A program made the position numbers and the translations under genes. A stretch of DNA of 64,000 nt from Massilia antarctica (GTDB lineage Bacteria; Pseudomonadota; Gammaproteobacteria; Burkholderiales; Burkholderiaceae_D). The stretch covers positions 1,426,001 to 1,490,000 of the forward strand of contig NZ_CP065053.1 of the NCBI RefSeq assembly GCF_015689335.1, in the 5' to 3' direction. Positions 8,692-18,296 of the stretch are shown here, one piece after another (positions within the stretch are counted from its first letter, which is position 1; each line of letters starts with the position of its first letter). The notes under the pieces are model-generated. The model worked only from the letters and a program-made list of their open reading frames with translations. It made no database searches and was not told where the DNA came from.

Positions 8692-9699
8692 CTATGCGGC
8701 CGCCGCCAGGTCGGCAAGGCCATCCCCGCCCAGCTCGAAGCGGCACGGATTGGGCAACAACTTCGCCAGCACCTGGGCAACACCGCGCAAGGACGCCGCG
8801 CCGGGGTGGGCATCGTCGCTTGTATCATTGATGCAAAAAAAGGGAATGCGGCCGAACTCGCCGATGAGCTCTTCGAATTGTTGAGCGGCATCGGAGTCAC
8901 CGGTGCTGACGTAGCGCGGCTGGACATCGCGCCAGACGGCGTGTCCGGTATGAATCAGCCAACGCGGCAGCAAGTCAGCCACGATGGACGGCGCATGCCA
9001 TGAACGGAAAATAGTCTGGCGCGCCTTGGCAAACAGTTGCGGCGCCACCCGTTCCAGTTCATGCATCCGGCTCTTGAGCATCGGCCGCGGCGCATGGGCC
9101 AGCGCGCGCCCGTCGTGCCGGTACTGCGGATAGCGTTGCGACAGCCATTGGCGCGACAGCACCGACGCGTTGACGGGCGCCGACTGGTGCGCTTGCACCG
9201 CCTCATAATCGGCCATGGCCGCCACATCGGCATACACCGCAACCCCATCGGCGCCGAACCATGCCTGCGGATCGACCGCGCAACCGAAAAAGACATCGTC
9301 GTTCAAATAGATGAAGCGTTCGGCAAGGCCGGGAATATGGTGCAGGTAGGACTCGATATGGGACGAATCAAACACCGGCAGCGCGGCCGGCGGCATCAAC
9401 GCGCGGTGACTGATGACGGTCAGGCGGTCGCCAGGCACCAGCCAGTGCGGCACCTGGTCGTCGGTCACCAGATAGACATGCCCGTGGCCGGGAAAGAACG
9501 TCTGCAAGGCGCGCAAGTTGAAACGCAGTTCGCCGTTGTCGCGATAGCGTCCCTCGACATCGCCATGGCGTGCCAGGTGCTGCGTGCCGCCTTGACCGGC
9601 GCGCGCGGCACGGCGCTTTGCGCGCCACAGCGGGTCCGAGCCATCGACCCACAGGTAGACGATATCGATGTTCTCTTCCAATTGTGCCGCCCCGTTCAA
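8692..9699 (-). CDS. Stealth-family sugar-phosphate transferase
   Basis: A 335-residue protein with the Stealth signature regions: CR1 IDIVYLWVDGSDPLW near residue 11, CR2 RYRDNGELRFNLRALQTF with VYLVTDDQVPHW, FDSSHIESYLHHIPGL and FIYLNDDVFFG, and later conserved blocks near SRMHELERVAP and HAPSIVADLLP. Stealth proteins are hexose-1-phosphate transferases that build phosphoglycan or capsule polymers and can mask cells from hosts. The start is TTG at 9699 and overlaps the stop of the small frame upstream (TTGA). No other capsule genes are nearby, so this looks like a stand-alone gene; its acceptor glycan is unknown. Confidence 0.88.
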   Translation of the reverse strand: MNGAAQLEENIDIVYLWVDGSDPLWRAKRRAARAGQGGTQHLARHGDVEGRYRDNGELRFNLRALQTFFPGHGHVYLVTDDQVPHWLVPGDRLTVISHRALMPPAALPVFDSSHIESYLHHIPGLAERFIYLNDDVFFGCAVDPQAWFGADGVAVYADVAAMADYEAVQAHQSAPVNASVLSRQWLSQRYPQYRHDGRALAHAPRPMLKSRMHELERVAPQLFAKARQTIFRSWHAPSIVADLLPRWLIHTGHAVWRDVQPRYVSTGDSDAAQQFEELIGEFGRIPFFCINDTSDDAHPGAASLRGVAQVLAKLLPNPCRFELGGDGLADLAAAA

Positions 9700-9974
9700 A
9701 TCGACTTGGGATACTCGACCAGGTCCGCCACGTCGGCGTTGCTCGGTTTCAAGTTCTTGTGCGTATTGTAGCGTTGTACCACGTCCTCAAGCGTTGCCGC
9801 GCTGCCATTGTGGAAATCCCGCGCATGCTGCCAGATGGCTTTCAACGGCAGCGCGGCGATCAGCGCGGCGCAGCGTTCGCCGTCAAACGGATCGGCGTCG
9901 CCATCGGCCAGGTCCAGGCCACGCGGCCATCCCGAGCGCCGCAGCGACTGCGACGGTATTGCCAGTTGCTTCAC
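9696..9974 (-). pseudogene. C-terminal remnant of a di-haem cytochrome c peroxidase-like gene
   Basis: A 92-codon frame. Its last 45 residues (KAIWQHARDFHNGSAATL, then EDVVQRYNTH and ADLVEYPKSI) match the end of the di-haem cytochrome c peroxidase / cytochrome-c oxidoreductase families as I remember them (...HNGS.ATLEDVV..Y...; ADLVEYLKSL). No CXXCH haem site remains and the N-terminal half is unlike the family, so the enzyme body is missing. It may still be translated, since the Stealth start overlaps its stop. A true short protein of unknown function is the alternative. Confidence 0.5.
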
Positions 9975-10001
9975 AAGCCAGGCTGCGCATGAGGAAACTA
10001 T

Positions 10002-10040
10002 AACATGTTTTTCCTATTTAAACACTTAAAACATAATTTA
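10002..10040. promoter_or_regulatory. Candidate operator/promoter region of the ferritin-like/cytochrome c genes
   Basis: An AT-rich block with the palindrome AACATGTT (10002-10009) followed by TTTAAACACTTAAAACAT (10017-10034). The same two elements, fused, occur upstream of the SufR-like regulator (8377-8399). It lies about 95-130 bp before the ferritin-like start, a usual place for a promoter and operator. Confidence 0.48.
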
Positions 10041-10133
10041 CTATACAAATAGCTTTTATTCATTTACGATGCGTTCTCACTGGACTTGCGAACGCGCTTG
10101 TCTGCTCGGCCCAGCCCCCACTTGGAGAAGACC

Positions 10134-10715
10134 ATGTTTGAAAAATTGATGGAACATACAAATACCCGCCGCTCCTTCCTGCGCGGCAGCAGCGCCGCGC
10201 TGCTGTCCTCGGGCGCGGTCCTGCTGTTGGCCGGACATGACGCCGGCGCCGCCGGCCACGCCGATGTCGGCAACGACGTCGGCATCCTCAACGTCGCCCT
10301 CGGCCTGGAACACCAGGGCATCAATGCCTACACCTTGGGCGCGCAAAGCGGCCTGCTGCAAAAGCCGGTGCTCGACATTGCCTTGCAATTCCAGGCCGAC
10401 CACAAGGCCCATCGCGACTTGCTGATTGGCGCAATCGAGAAAATGGGTGGCAAGGCGGTCGAGGAAAAACCGCTCGACGTCTATGCCAAGGCCCTCAATG
10501 CGCACACCCTGAAAAACCAGGAAGACATCCTCAGGCTGGCGCTGTCGCTTGAACTGGGCGCCACCAACGCCTACCTGGGCGTCATTCCCGCGTTCAAGGA
10601 CCGCGGCCTGGCCGGCATTGCTGGCCGCCTGGCCGCGGACGAAGTGGCCCACTGGGCCGTGCTGAACCACGCGCTCGGCCTGCCGCTGCCCAAGCCAATG
10701 CTGTTCGGCAGCTGA
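10134..10715 (+). CDS. Tat-exported ferritin-like protein
   Basis: A 193-residue protein with a twin-arginine signal (NTRRSFLRGSSAALLSSGAVLLLAG, residues about 10-35; read in two parts TRRSFLRG and the hydrophobic core), so it is exported folded. The mature part is an all-helical ferritin-like domain (DUF4439 type) with paired acid/histidine positions: LEHQGINAY, QADHKAHRDLL, LSLELGATNAY and DEVAHWAVL. These could bind two metal ions. GGAG 6 nt before the ATG fixes the start. Cytochrome c follows 54 bp later, suggesting a periplasmic redox or metal role. Confidence 0.85.
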   Translation: MFEKLMEHTNTRRSFLRGSSAALLSSGAVLLLAGHDAGAAGHADVGNDVGILNVALGLEHQGINAYTLGAQSGLLQKPVLDIALQFQADHKAHRDLLIGAIEKMGGKAVEEKPLDVYAKALNAHTLKNQEDILRLALSLELGATNAYLGVIPAFKDRGLAGIAGRLAADEVAHWAVLNHALGLPLPKPMLFGS

Positions 10716-10769
10716 TTCTGACTTGCCCGCCACCCGTTGCGGCGGGCTCATCTTCATTAAAGGAATGCC

Positions 10770-11129
10770 ATGAAACTACTTGCCTATTGCCTGCTTGCCA
10801 TGGCAATTCCCTGCGCCAGCGCCCTGGCGGGCGACGCCGTCATTGGCCAGAAGGTGTACGCGGCGCGCTGTATTGCCTGCCATACGATCGACGCGAGCGT
10901 GGCCGGTCCGGCCCACCGCGGCGTGGTCGGGCGCAAAGCCGGCAGCGTTGCCGGCTTTGATTACAGCCCGGCGTTAAAGACGTCCAAAGTCGTGTGGAAT
11001 GAAAAGAATCTCGACCGCTGGCTGAGCAACCCGGAAAAATTCATTCCTGGCCAGCGCATGTTCTTTTCCGTGTCCGACGCCACCGAACGCGCGGACCTGA
11101 TCGCCTACCTGAAAACCCAACACAAATAG
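10770..11129 (+). CDS. Class I cytochrome c, periplasmic
   Basis: A 119-residue protein with a Sec signal peptide (cleavage after about residue 20, ASA-LAG) and a single haem site CIACH. The mono-haem c-type fold continues with GPAHRGVVGRKAGSVAGFDYS, the distal methionine in PGQRMFF, and the C-terminal ERADLIAYLKTQ. It is like the small cytochromes c-550/c2 used as electron shuttles. It lies in the same direction as the ferritin-like gene and FolE2 with short gaps, so it is probably co-transcribed. Confidence 0.93.
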   Translation: MKLLAYCLLAMAIPCASALAGDAVIGQKVYAARCIACHTIDASVAGPAHRGVVGRKAGSVAGFDYSPALKTSKVVWNEKNLDRWLSNPEKFIPGQRMFFSVSDATERADLIAYLKTQHK

Positions 11130-11189
11130 GCCGGCGCCGTCCGGCCAATGTCGCGCCAGCCCCGGCGCAATCCCTATCGAAAGAACCCC

Positions 11190-11984
11190 ATGAATGCCCC
11201 CGACCGCTTCCGCCTGCCCGACGTACAGTCTCAGCCCGACCAACGCAATATCGCCATCGACGCCGTCGGCGTGCGCGGCCTGCGCTATCCAGTGGCGATC
11301 GCCTCGCAGGGAGCGCCGCAGATGACGGTCGCGACCTTTGCCATGACGGTCGGCCTGGACGGCGCCACGAAAGGCACGCATATGTCGCGCTTTGTGGAAC
11401 TGCTCGAGGCGCGCAACACGCCCTACGCCGTGGCCGACCTGGCGGCGCTGGCGGCCGACATGCTGGCGCGGCTGGACGCGCGCAGCGGCGCCATCGAATT
11501 GCGCTTTCCGTATTTCGTCAGGAAATCGGCACCGGTGTCTGGCGTATCGAGCTTGCTTGACATCGAGGTGCGGTGGCGCGTGCGCGCCGGCGCCGATGGC
11601 GTGGCAACGACGTCGATGCAGGTGGTGGTGCCGGCCACCAGCCTGTGCCCGTGTTCAAAAGAAATTTCCAGCTATGGGGCGCACAACCAGCGCTCGCTCA
11701 TCACCATCGAGGTGGACCTGAAGGCGCCGATGACGGTGGAAGACTTGATCGGCGTGGCCGAACGCAGCGCCTCATGCGAGGTGTACGGCCTGCTCAAGCG
11801 CGCCGATGAAAAATATGTCACCGAACGGGCTTACGACAACCCGAAATTCGTCGAGGATCTGGTGCGCGATGTGGCGCTCGCTCTCAACGCCGATGCGCGG
11901 GTGGGCGGCTATGTGGTCGAGGCGGAAAATTTCGAATCGATTCACAACCATTCGGCCATCGCCCGCATTGCGCGGCCGGCCTGA
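11190..11984 (+). CDS. folE2: GTP cyclohydrolase FolE2 (type IB)
   Basis: A 264-residue enzyme converting GTP to 7,8-dihydroneopterin triphosphate, the first step toward folate, queuosine-type and pterin cofactors. Family marks are PDVQ near the N-terminus, [16 protein letters not shown], the Cys-containing active-site motif [19 protein letters not shown] and the end [18 protein letters not shown]. FolE2 replaces zinc-dependent FolE1 when zinc is short and is often under metal control. The start [13 protein letters not shown] gives the usual length. Its place behind a Tat ferritin-like protein and cytochrome c hints at a metal-stress operon; this is inference. Confidence 0.95.
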   Translation: MNAPDRFRLPDVQSQPDQRNIAIDAVGVRGLRYPVAIASQGAPQMTVATFAMTVGLDGATKGTHMSRFVELLEARNTPYAVADLAALAADMLARLDARSGAIELRFPYFVRKSAPVSGVSSLLDIEVRWRVRAGADGVATTSMQVVVPATSLCPCSKEISSYGAHNQRSLITIEVDLKAPMTVEDLIGVAERSASCEVYGLLKRADEKYVTERAYDNPKFVEDLVRDVALALNADARVGGYVVEAENFESIHNHSAIARIARPA

Positions 11985-12086
11985 AGCGGGTTCTGGCATC
12001 GGAGCCTGATGCATGACCCAGCAATTTTTTTAAGCCGTCGTTCAGTCCTCAACCATACGAATCAAAAAAAGGGTTCGTGGGTAATG

Positions 12087-12122
12087 AAAAGGCCCGCTCT
12101 TCTCTCGAAGAACGGGCCTTTT
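12087..12122. terminator. Bidirectional intrinsic terminator between folE2 and ssb
   Basis: AAAAGGCCCG pairs with CGGGCCTTTT across a loop that contains a further short stem. Both sides have A/T runs, so it can end the folE2 transcript (+) and the ssb transcript (-). Confidence 0.85.
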
Positions 12123-12147
12123 CAACAAAAAAGCCTGTTGGTCTGGA

Positions 12148-12654
12148 TTAGAACGGAATATCGTCGTCCATGTCCGAGAAATTCGGCGCCGGCTTCGGTG
12201 CCGGACGTGCCGCGGGCGCGGGTGGCGCCTGGCGCTGTGGCGCCGGACGGCTCTGCTGCGGCTGCGAATCGTAGCCGCCGCCATCGTCCATGCCGCCGAC
12301 GGCGTCGCCGCCCATGCCCTGGCGTCCGCCCAGCATCTGCATCTGTTCGGCCACGATTTCGGTCGCGTACTTCTCGACGCCATCCTTGTCGGTGTATTTA
12401 CGGGTCTGCAGGCGACCTTCGACGTAGACCGAGGAACCCTTTTTCAGGTATTGGCCGACGATTTCAGCGAGGCGGCCGAAGAACGAGATGCGGTGCCATT
12501 CGGTCAGCTCTTTTTGCTCGCCGGTGTTGCGGTCCTTCGATTTGTACGAGGTCGCGACGGCGATGTTGGCGATGGCGTCACCGCTGGGCATGTAGCGGAT
12601 TTCCGGATCGCGCCCCAAGTTGCCGACGATGATGACTTTATTGACTGATGCCAT
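12148..12654 (-). CDS. ssb: Single-stranded DNA-binding protein
   Basis: A 168-residue SSB. The OB-fold (about 1-110) begins [21 protein letters not shown] and contains [14 protein letters not shown] and the [19 protein letters not shown] strand. A Gly/Pro/Gln-rich flexible linker leads to the acidic tip DMDDDIPF, which binds partner repair and replication proteins. AGGAG 6 nt upstream of the ATG supports the start. It stabilises single-stranded DNA in replication, recombination and repair. No LexA box was seen in its 276-bp upstream region, which it shares with the lipoprotein gene. Confidence 0.98.
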   Translation of the reverse strand: MASVNKVIIVGNLGRDPEIRYMPSGDAIANIAVATSYKSKDRNTGEQKELTEWHRISFFGRLAEIVGQYLKKGSSVYVEGRLQTRKYTDKDGVEKYATEIVAEQMQMLGGRQGMGGDAVGGMDDGGGYDSQPQQSRPAPQRQAPPAPAARPAPKPAPNFSDMDDDIPF

Positions 12655-12930
12655 GTATTACTCCTGTTGAACTGCTGCGGCGTCCCGCGGCGCGATGATT
12701 TTTTGCCAGAGGGGGATTATATGCCACCCGTCCGGGATTCCAAACGCCTTCTTGCCCCCACCGCCGCCGCCCTGCCAGCGGCGCGGGCCATTCCATCCGC
12801 ATATAAATGTTGCAACAATGATTCAAAAAATGCCCCGACATCATTTGTAAGTTGCTCCAAGGATAAGCCGCTGCCATACTGAAGGCGTCATCTGTGACTT
12901 CCCCTCACCCTTTTCCCGAAACAACTCCCC

Positions 12931-13587
12931 ATGAATTTTACTTTCCTGCGCACTGGCGCCAAAGCCGTCTTGCCCCTCGCGATGGTAGCCCTGCTGAGCG
13001 CCTGCGCCAGCACCCCGAGCACCACCATGAGCGCCGGCGACCGCGCCGCCATCAAGACGGTCAAGATCAATCCGGCCGTCCAGTTGCCTGAAAAAATGTA
13101 CTATCAGGGTCGCGGCCAGGCCCTGGCGATGATCGCCGGCCCGATTGGCGCCGTGATCGGCGCATCCGCCGCTGCCGGCCCGAGCGGACAGCTCGTGGCC
13201 AAGATGGCCGATTCCAAGATTTCCGTGCCCGACATTCTGAAAACCGAATTCCGGCGCGCCGCCGAAGGCAGCGGCCTGACCGTGGTCGACCCGGCAGCCG
13301 CCAGCGATGCCGAAGTCACCCTGCAGGTGAACGCCTACGGCTTGTCCCAGTCGAATGGCTTCAGCTCGCTGTATCCGATGATGAATGTCTCGGCGGTCAT
13401 GAAAAAGAGTGACGGCACCATCGCCTGGCAAAAAACCGACTTCGCATCGCCTTTAAACTCAGACAACAAAGTCGGCAAAGAGTTCGACGACTACATGCAG
13501 GATCCCGAACTGCTGCGCAATGCCATGACCACGATTTCATCTATCGTCAGCAAGATGCTGGCGGACGATCTCAAGAAAGCCCAGTAA
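12931..13587 (+). CDS. Outer-membrane lipoprotein of unknown function
   Basis: A 218-residue protein with a lipoprotein signal (lipobox LLSAC near residue 24; mature N-terminus C-A-S-T-P). It has a small-residue, possibly membrane-inserting stretch IAGPIGAVIGASAAAGPSG, then a domain of alternating strands (VTLQVNAYGLS, MMNVSAVMKKSDG) and helices. I do not recognise the family. It is flanked by ssb (divergent) and a terminator. The residue after Cys is Ala, compatible with outer-membrane sorting. Confidence 0.8.
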   Translation: MNFTFLRTGAKAVLPLAMVALLSACASTPSTTMSAGDRAAIKTVKINPAVQLPEKMYYQGRGQALAMIAGPIGAVIGASAAAGPSGQLVAKMADSKISVPDILKTEFRRAAEGSGLTVVDPAAASDAEVTLQVNAYGLSQSNGFSSLYPMMNVSAVMKKSDGTIAWQKTDFASPLNSDNKVGKEFDDYMQDPELLRNAMTTISSIVSKMLADDLKKAQ

Positions 13588-13630
13588 TTCCCGGCGCGCG
13601 GCGCCTTGCCGCGCCAGCCTGCGCACCAGA

Positions 13631-13660
13631 AAGCCCATCGCACCCCGATGGGCTTTTTTA
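13631..13660 (+). terminator. Intrinsic terminator after the lipoprotein gene
   Basis: AAGCCCATCG and CGATGGGCTT form a perfect 10-bp stem with the 5-nt loop CACCC, followed by a T run. It separates the lipoprotein from uvrA. Confidence 0.88.
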
Positions 13661-13743
13661 TTTGACGCGGCCGCCCCGGCTTGCCGCGTCGGCTTGCCGG
13701 CCGCGCTTGTCGACTCGTCATCCGTTTGCGCCGGGCATGAATA

Positions 13744-13759
13744 CTGGTATTATATACAG
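13744..13759. promoter_or_regulatory. LexA (SOS) box upstream of uvrA
   Basis: CTGGTATTATATACAG, flanked by TA and TA, differs in one base from the CTGT-N8-ACAG consensus and is embedded in TACTGG...ACAGTA. It lies 132 bp before the uvrA start, as expected for SOS control of excision repair. The second LexA box of the window (33086) is perfect. Confidence 0.8.
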
Positions 13760-13891
13760 TACAAAGCTGCATAATCCCTGAGCAATATCAATACGCCGCT
13801 GGCGCACTTGCGGACGCGAGAATCGTCCCCGCAGACGTCGCTTCTGAAACACGGCTATAGTATGAGCTGACCCGTTTAAGGCACACAAGAC

Positions 13892-16738
13892 ATGGAACAG
13901 ATCCGCATTCGCGGCGCACGTACGCACAACCTGAAGAACATCAATCTCGACCTGCCACGCAACAAGCTGATCGTGATCACCGGCCTGTCCGGCTCCGGCA
14001 AATCGTCGCTGGCGTTCGACACCTTGTATGCCGAGGGGCAGCGCCGCTATGTCGAATCGCTGTCGGCCTATGCACGCCAGTTCCTGCAGTTGATGGAAAA
14101 GCCCGATGTCGATCTGATCGAAGGCCTGTCCCCGGCCATCTCGATCGAACAGAAGGCCACCTCGCACAATCCGCGCTCCACGGTCGGCACGGTCACCGAA
14201 ATCCACGATTACCTGCGCCTCCTGTACGCGCGCGTCGGCACGCCCTACTGCATCAACCACCCGGACCACGCGCTGGCCGCGCAGACGGTGTCGCAGATGG
14301 TCGACGCGGTGCTGGCCATGCCGGAAGATACCAAGCTGATGATCCTCGCGCCCGTGGTGGCCAACCGCAAGGGCGAGCACGGCGACCTGTTCGCATCGAT
14401 GCAGGCACAGGGCTTCGTGCGCTTTCGCATCCAGAGCGGCACCCACGACGCCAAGATCTACGAGATCGACGACCTGCCCAAGCTGAAGAAAACCGAAAAG
14501 CACACCATCGACGTGGTCATCGACCGGGTCAAGGTGAACCCGGAGATCAAGCAGCGCGTGGCCGAAAGCTTCGAAACCGCACTGCGCCTGGCGGACGGGC
14601 GCGCCGTGGTGCTCGAAATGGATGGTGGGGCGGAACACGTCTACTCCAACAAGTTCGCGTGTAACACCTGCGGCTACTCGCTGCAGGAGTTGGAGCCGCG
14701 CCTGTTCTCGTTCAATAATCCGATGGGCGCCTGCCCCGAATGCGACGGCCTGGGTCACATCGAATTTTTCGACCCGCGCCGCATCGTCGCCTTCCCCAAC
14801 CTCTCGCTCGCCTCGGGCGCGGTGAAGGGCTGGGACCGGCGCAATCAGTTCTACTTCCAGATGCTGTCGAACCTGGCGGCGCACTACGAGTTCGATATCG
14901 ACATGCCCTTCGAGCAGCTCGACCTGGCCTCGCAGCAGGCCGTGTTGTACGGCTCCGGCAAGACCTCGATCCCGTTCACCTACGTAAACGAGCGCGGTCG
15001 CACCGTGATTCGCGAGCATACCTTCGAAGGCGTGGTCACCAACCTGCAGCGGCGCTACCGCGAAACCGATTCGATGGCCGTCAAGGAGGAGCTGGCGAAG
15101 TTCATCAACGAGAAGCAGTGCCCATCGTGCGAAGGCGCGCGCCTGCGCGTGGAAGCGCGCTATGTCAAGGTCGGCACCGGCAAGCAGCAGCGCGCCATCT
15201 ACGAGGTCGCGCGCAAACCGCTGCGCGAATGCCTGGAGTTCTTCGAGAAGCTCACCCTCAAGGGCGCCAAGAAAGAGATCGCCGACCGCGTGGTCAAGGA
15301 AATCATCTCGCGCCTGAAGTTCCTCAACAACGTGGGACTCGACTACCTCTCGCTCGACCGCAGCGCCGATACCTTGTCGGGCGGCGAGGCGCAGCGCATC
15401 CGCCTGGCGTCACAAATCGGTTCGGGCCTGACCGGCGTGATGTACGTGCTCGATGAACCGTCGATCGGCCTGCACCAGCGCGACAACGACCGCCTGATCG
15501 AAACGCTCAAGCACCTGCGCGACATCGGCAACAGCGTGCTGGTGGTCGAGCATGACGAAGACGCGATCCGCACCGCCGACTACATCGTCGACATGGGTCC
15601 GGGCGCCGGCGTGCATGGCGGCGAAATCATCGCCGAAGGCACGCTCAAGGATATCCTCAAGAACAAAAAATCGCTGACCGCGCGCTACCTGAATGGCTCG
15701 CTGAAAATCGCGGTGCCCAAGAAGCGCCACGTGGCCGATACAAACAAGCAAGTGGTGATCACCGGCGCCACCGGCAACAACCTGAAAAAGGTCACGCTCA
15801 AGCTGCCGGTCGGCCTGATGACCTGCGTGACGGGCGTTTCCGGTTCCGGTAAATCGTCGCTGGTGAACGACACCTTGTATCCGGCCCTGTCGCGCCATCT
15901 GTATGGTTCGCAGACCGAACCTGCGCCGCACGACTCCATCAGCGGCCTGGAACACTTCGACAAGGTCATCTCGGTCGACCAGGCACCGATCGGGCGCACG
16001 CCGCGCTCGAATCCGGCCACCTACACCGGCCTGTTCACGCCGATCCGCGACCTGTTCTCTGGTGTGCCGGCGGCCAAGGAGCGCGGCTACAGCGCCGGGC
16101 GCTTCTCGTTCAACGTCAAGGGCGGGCGCTGCGAAGCGTGCCAGGGCGATGGCGTGATCAAGGTCGAGATGCACTTCCTGCCGGACGTGTACGTGCCGTG
16201 CGATGTCTGCCACGGCAAGCGCTATAACCGCGAAACCCTGGAAGTGCAGTACAAGGGCAAGAACATCACCGAGGTGCTGGGCATGACGGTGGAAGAAGCG
16301 CACGAATTCTTCAAGCCGGTGCCGCTGATCGCGCGCAAGCTGCAAACCCTGCTCGACGTCGGCCTGGGCTACATCCGCCTCGGCCAGAGCGCCACCACCC
16401 TGTCGGGCGGCGAAGCGCAGCGCGTGAAACTGTCGCTGGAACTGTCCAAGCGCGACACCGGGCGCACCCTGTACATCCTGGACGAGCCGACCACCGGCCT
16501 GCACTTCCACGATATCGACCTGCTGCTCAAGGTGATCCACCGCCTGCGCGACCAGGGCAACACCCTGGTCATCATCGAGCACAATCTCGATGTGATCAAG
16601 ACCGCCGACTGGATCGTCGACCTGGGTCCGGAAGGCGGCGCCGGCGGCGGCAAGATCATCGCCAGCGGCACGCCGGAAGACGTGGCCGCCAATCCCGAGA
16701 GCGTCACCGGAAAATACCTGGTGCCGCTGCTGGCCTAA
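13892..16738 (+). CDS. uvrA: Excinuclease ABC subunit A
   Basis: A 948-residue full-length UvrA, the damage-recognising ATPase of nucleotide excision repair that loads UvrB on distorted DNA. Two ABC modules are visible: Walker [10 protein letters not shown] (31-39) and GVSGSGKSS (second half), with signatures [16 protein letters not shown] and [16 protein letters not shown]. Walker B motifs are [11 protein letters not shown] and [11 protein letters not shown]. Zinc sites are CNTCGY...CPECDG and CEACQGDG...[10 protein letters not shown]. Length matches the family (about 940). A LexA box upstream suggests SOS induction. The kinase-like gene follows within 8 bp. Confidence 0.99.
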   Translation: MEQIRIRGARTHNLKNINLDLPRNKLIVITGLSGSGKSSLAFDTLYAEGQRRYVESLSAYARQFLQLMEKPDVDLIEGLSPAISIEQKATSHNPRSTVGTVTEIHDYLRLLYARVGTPYCINHPDHALAAQTVSQMVDAVLAMPEDTKLMILAPVVANRKGEHGDLFASMQAQGFVRFRIQSGTHDAKIYEIDDLPKLKKTEKHTIDVVIDRVKVNPEIKQRVAESFETALRLADGRAVVLEMDGGAEHVYSNKFACNTCGYSLQELEPRLFSFNNPMGACPECDGLGHIEFFDPRRIVAFPNLSLASGAVKGWDRRNQFYFQMLSNLAAHYEFDIDMPFEQLDLASQQAVLYGSGKTSIPFTYVNERGRTVIREHTFEGVVTNLQRRYRETDSMAVKEELAKFINEKQCPSCEGARLRVEARYVKVGTGKQQRAIYEVARKPLRECLEFFEKLTLKGAKKEIADRVVKEIISRLKFLNNVGLDYLSLDRSADTLSGGEAQRIRLASQIGSGLTGVMYVLDEPSIGLHQRDNDRLIETLKHLRDIGNSVLVVEHDEDAIRTADYIVDMGPGAGVHGGEIIAEGTLKDILKNKKSLTARYLNGSLKIAVPKKRHVADTNKQVVITGATGNNLKKVTLKLPVGLMTCVTGVSGSGKSSLVNDTLYPALSRHLYGSQTEPAPHDSISGLEHFDKVISVDQAPIGRTPRSNPATYTGLFTPIRDLFSGVPAAKERGYSAGRFSFNVKGGRCEACQGDGVIKVEMHFLPDVYVPCDVCHGKRYNRETLEVQYKGKNITEVLGMTVEEAHEFFKPVPLIARKLQTLLDVGLGYIRLGQSATTLSGGEAQRVKLSLELSKRDTGRTLYILDEPTTGLHFHDIDLLLKVIHRLRDQGNTLVIIEHNLDVIKTADWIVDLGPEGGAGGGKIIASGTPEDVAANPESVTGKYLVPLLA

Positions 16739-16746
16739 GGGACTCC

Positions 16747-17235
16747 ATGCGCGTTCTCATCATGGGCAATTCGGGTTCGGGCAAGTCGTGGCGCGCGCGC
16801 CAGCTGGCCGGGCTGCACCAGTTGCGGCACCTCGATGTCGACACCATCTACTGGGTACCGGGCATGGTGGCGGTGGCGCGGCCGGCCTATGAAGTGCTGG
16901 CCGACCTGCACGCCTTTGTGCACAGCCATGCCGACTGGGTGGTGGAAGGCTGCTATGGTGACCTGATCGAGGCGGCGCTGCCGTTCTGCACCCAGCTGGT
17001 ATTCATCAATCCGGGCACGGATGCCTGCATGGCCAACAATGCGCAGCGGCCGTGGGAGCCGCACAAGTACGCGTCAAAAGAAGAACAGGACAGCATGCTG
17101 CCCTTCTTGATGAAGTGGGTGGGCGAATACGACGTGCGCGACGACACGTGCTCGTATGCCTTTCACCGCCGCGTGTACGACAGTTTCCAGGGCGCCAAGC
17201 GCGAAGATGCGCCGCCATCGGGCGACGCCTCCTGA
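16747..17235 (+). CDS. P-loop nucleotide kinase-like protein (adenylate kinase/FlaR-type)
   Basis: A 162-residue protein with a P-loop GNSGSGKS (residues 7-14) and HLDVDTIYW, VVEGCYGDLIEAALPFC and LVFINPG elements. These resemble the small 'topology modulator' or adenylate/shikimate-kinase-like NTPases. The usual arginine-rich lid is weak, so phosphotransfer to a nucleotide is not certain. It starts 8 bp after uvrA stops and is probably co-transcribed. The substrate is unknown. Confidence 0.8.
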   Translation: MRVLIMGNSGSGKSWRARQLAGLHQLRHLDVDTIYWVPGMVAVARPAYEVLADLHAFVHSHADWVVEGCYGDLIEAALPFCTQLVFINPGTDACMANNAQRPWEPHKYASKEEQDSMLPFLMKWVGEYDVRDDTCSYAFHRRVYDSFQGAKREDAPPSGDAS

Positions 17236-17303
17236 AAAGCGCAAGCTTCTTTAACGCTGCCGGAATCGCTCGGGATACCGGCCGTTCATGCCGGACGGCA
17301 GGC

Positions 17304-18296
17304 CTAAGCGGGCGCAGGGTTGCCGCCGAATACCGCCACCAGGCTGGACGCGTCCAGGCTGCGCTCGCACCACTGTTCCAGTTCCGCCTGCGTGGCCTGG
17401 CCGATGCGTTGCGTTGCCGTCTGCGGAAGGTCGCCGAAGCGCTTGTGCAACAGGCTGCCGAGCACGCCGCGCAGTGCGGTAACCTGCCCTTCCATCCTGG
17501 CTTTTTCCGCCAGCGCGAGACCTCTCTGAAAGCCGATATCTTCGAACTCTTCGGCCCAGGTTTCAAATTTGCGTTCCATATCAGCCACCCCTTCCACACT
17601 CTCAAACGCGAACGATTCCAGGTTGCCGCGCCGTTGCGCCAGATGCTTGATCCACTGCGCGACCGAAAGCCGCAGGCTTTCCTGGGGCGCGTCGTCGAAC
17701 CAGGTGAGCAGCGCGGGCAAGACATTGTCTCGGACCTCGGAAGCGCTCGAAAGTTCCATCCGAAACAGCAGCGCCAGCAGGGTAGCATTCGCTTCCAGCA
17801 CCGCCCGGTCCAGGCGCTGCTGGTCGACCAGCACGTAGCGCTGCGATGGCTGGAATGGTGCCAGTTCGGCGGGTGCCTCCATGAGCAGCGCGGCCAGGTC
17901 CAGGCTGGCGCTCCAGCGCGGCGCGCCGTTATACACCACCACCGGCAACACCGGCGGCAACAGCAAACCCGATGACAAGGCATGCCGCTTGACCAAGTCC
18001 TGGCACAGCAGGCCGACGTAGCTCTGCATGCGCAGCGCCATCCAGCGGTCCACGCCGGACTGGAATTCGAGCAGGATATACACGTACAGAACATGTTCGC
18101 CGATCCGCACGCGCCAGACCATGTCGCTCTGGCGCGCGGCCAGGCGCTCGCTCACGTACACGGGATCGACCCTTTCGAACGAGGACAGCGCCACATTGTC
18201 GAACAATGTGAAGGGCGTAAAGTGCGTGACCAGATCGCGCACCATTTCCGGGTGGGCGAACAGCGAACGGTAAGCGAGGTCGTTATAGGCGGGCAT
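17304..18296 (-). CDS. Rpn-family recombination-promoting nuclease/putative transposase
   Basis: A 330-residue protein. The N-terminal Rpn domain begins YNDLAYRSLFAHPEMVRDLV and has the PD-(D/E)XK nuclease core: D58 (SDMVWRVRIG) and E77/Q79 (YILLEFQSGVD). These are followed by LPVVVYNG. A helical linker and a C-terminal DUF4351-like tail (LLHKRFGDLPQTATQRIGQATQAELEQW) end it. RpnA of E. coli cuts DNA and raises RecA-independent recombination. No terminal repeats flank the gene, so it is a resident gene rather than a mobile element. It is convergent with the uvrA-kinase pair. Confidence 0.9.
   Translation of the reverse strand: MPAYNDLAYRSLFAHPEMVRDLVTHFTPFTLFDNVALSSFERVDPVYVSERLAARQSDMVWRVRIGEHVLYVYILLEFQSGVDRWMALRMQSYVGLLCQDLVKRHALSSGLLLPPVLPVVVYNGAPRWSASLDLAALLMEAPAELAPFQPSQRYVLVDQQRLDRAVLEANATLLALLFRMELSSASEVRDNVLPALLTWFDDAPQESLRLSVAQWIKHLAQRRGNLESFAFESVEGVADMERKFETWAEEFEDIGFQRGLALAEKARMEGQVTALRGVLGSLLHKRFGDLPQTATQRIGQATQAELEQWCERSLDASSLVAVFGGNPAPA

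Noticed and set aside
17304..18296. Rpn nuclease gene as an insertion sequence
   Set aside because: No terminal inverted repeats or target duplication around it.
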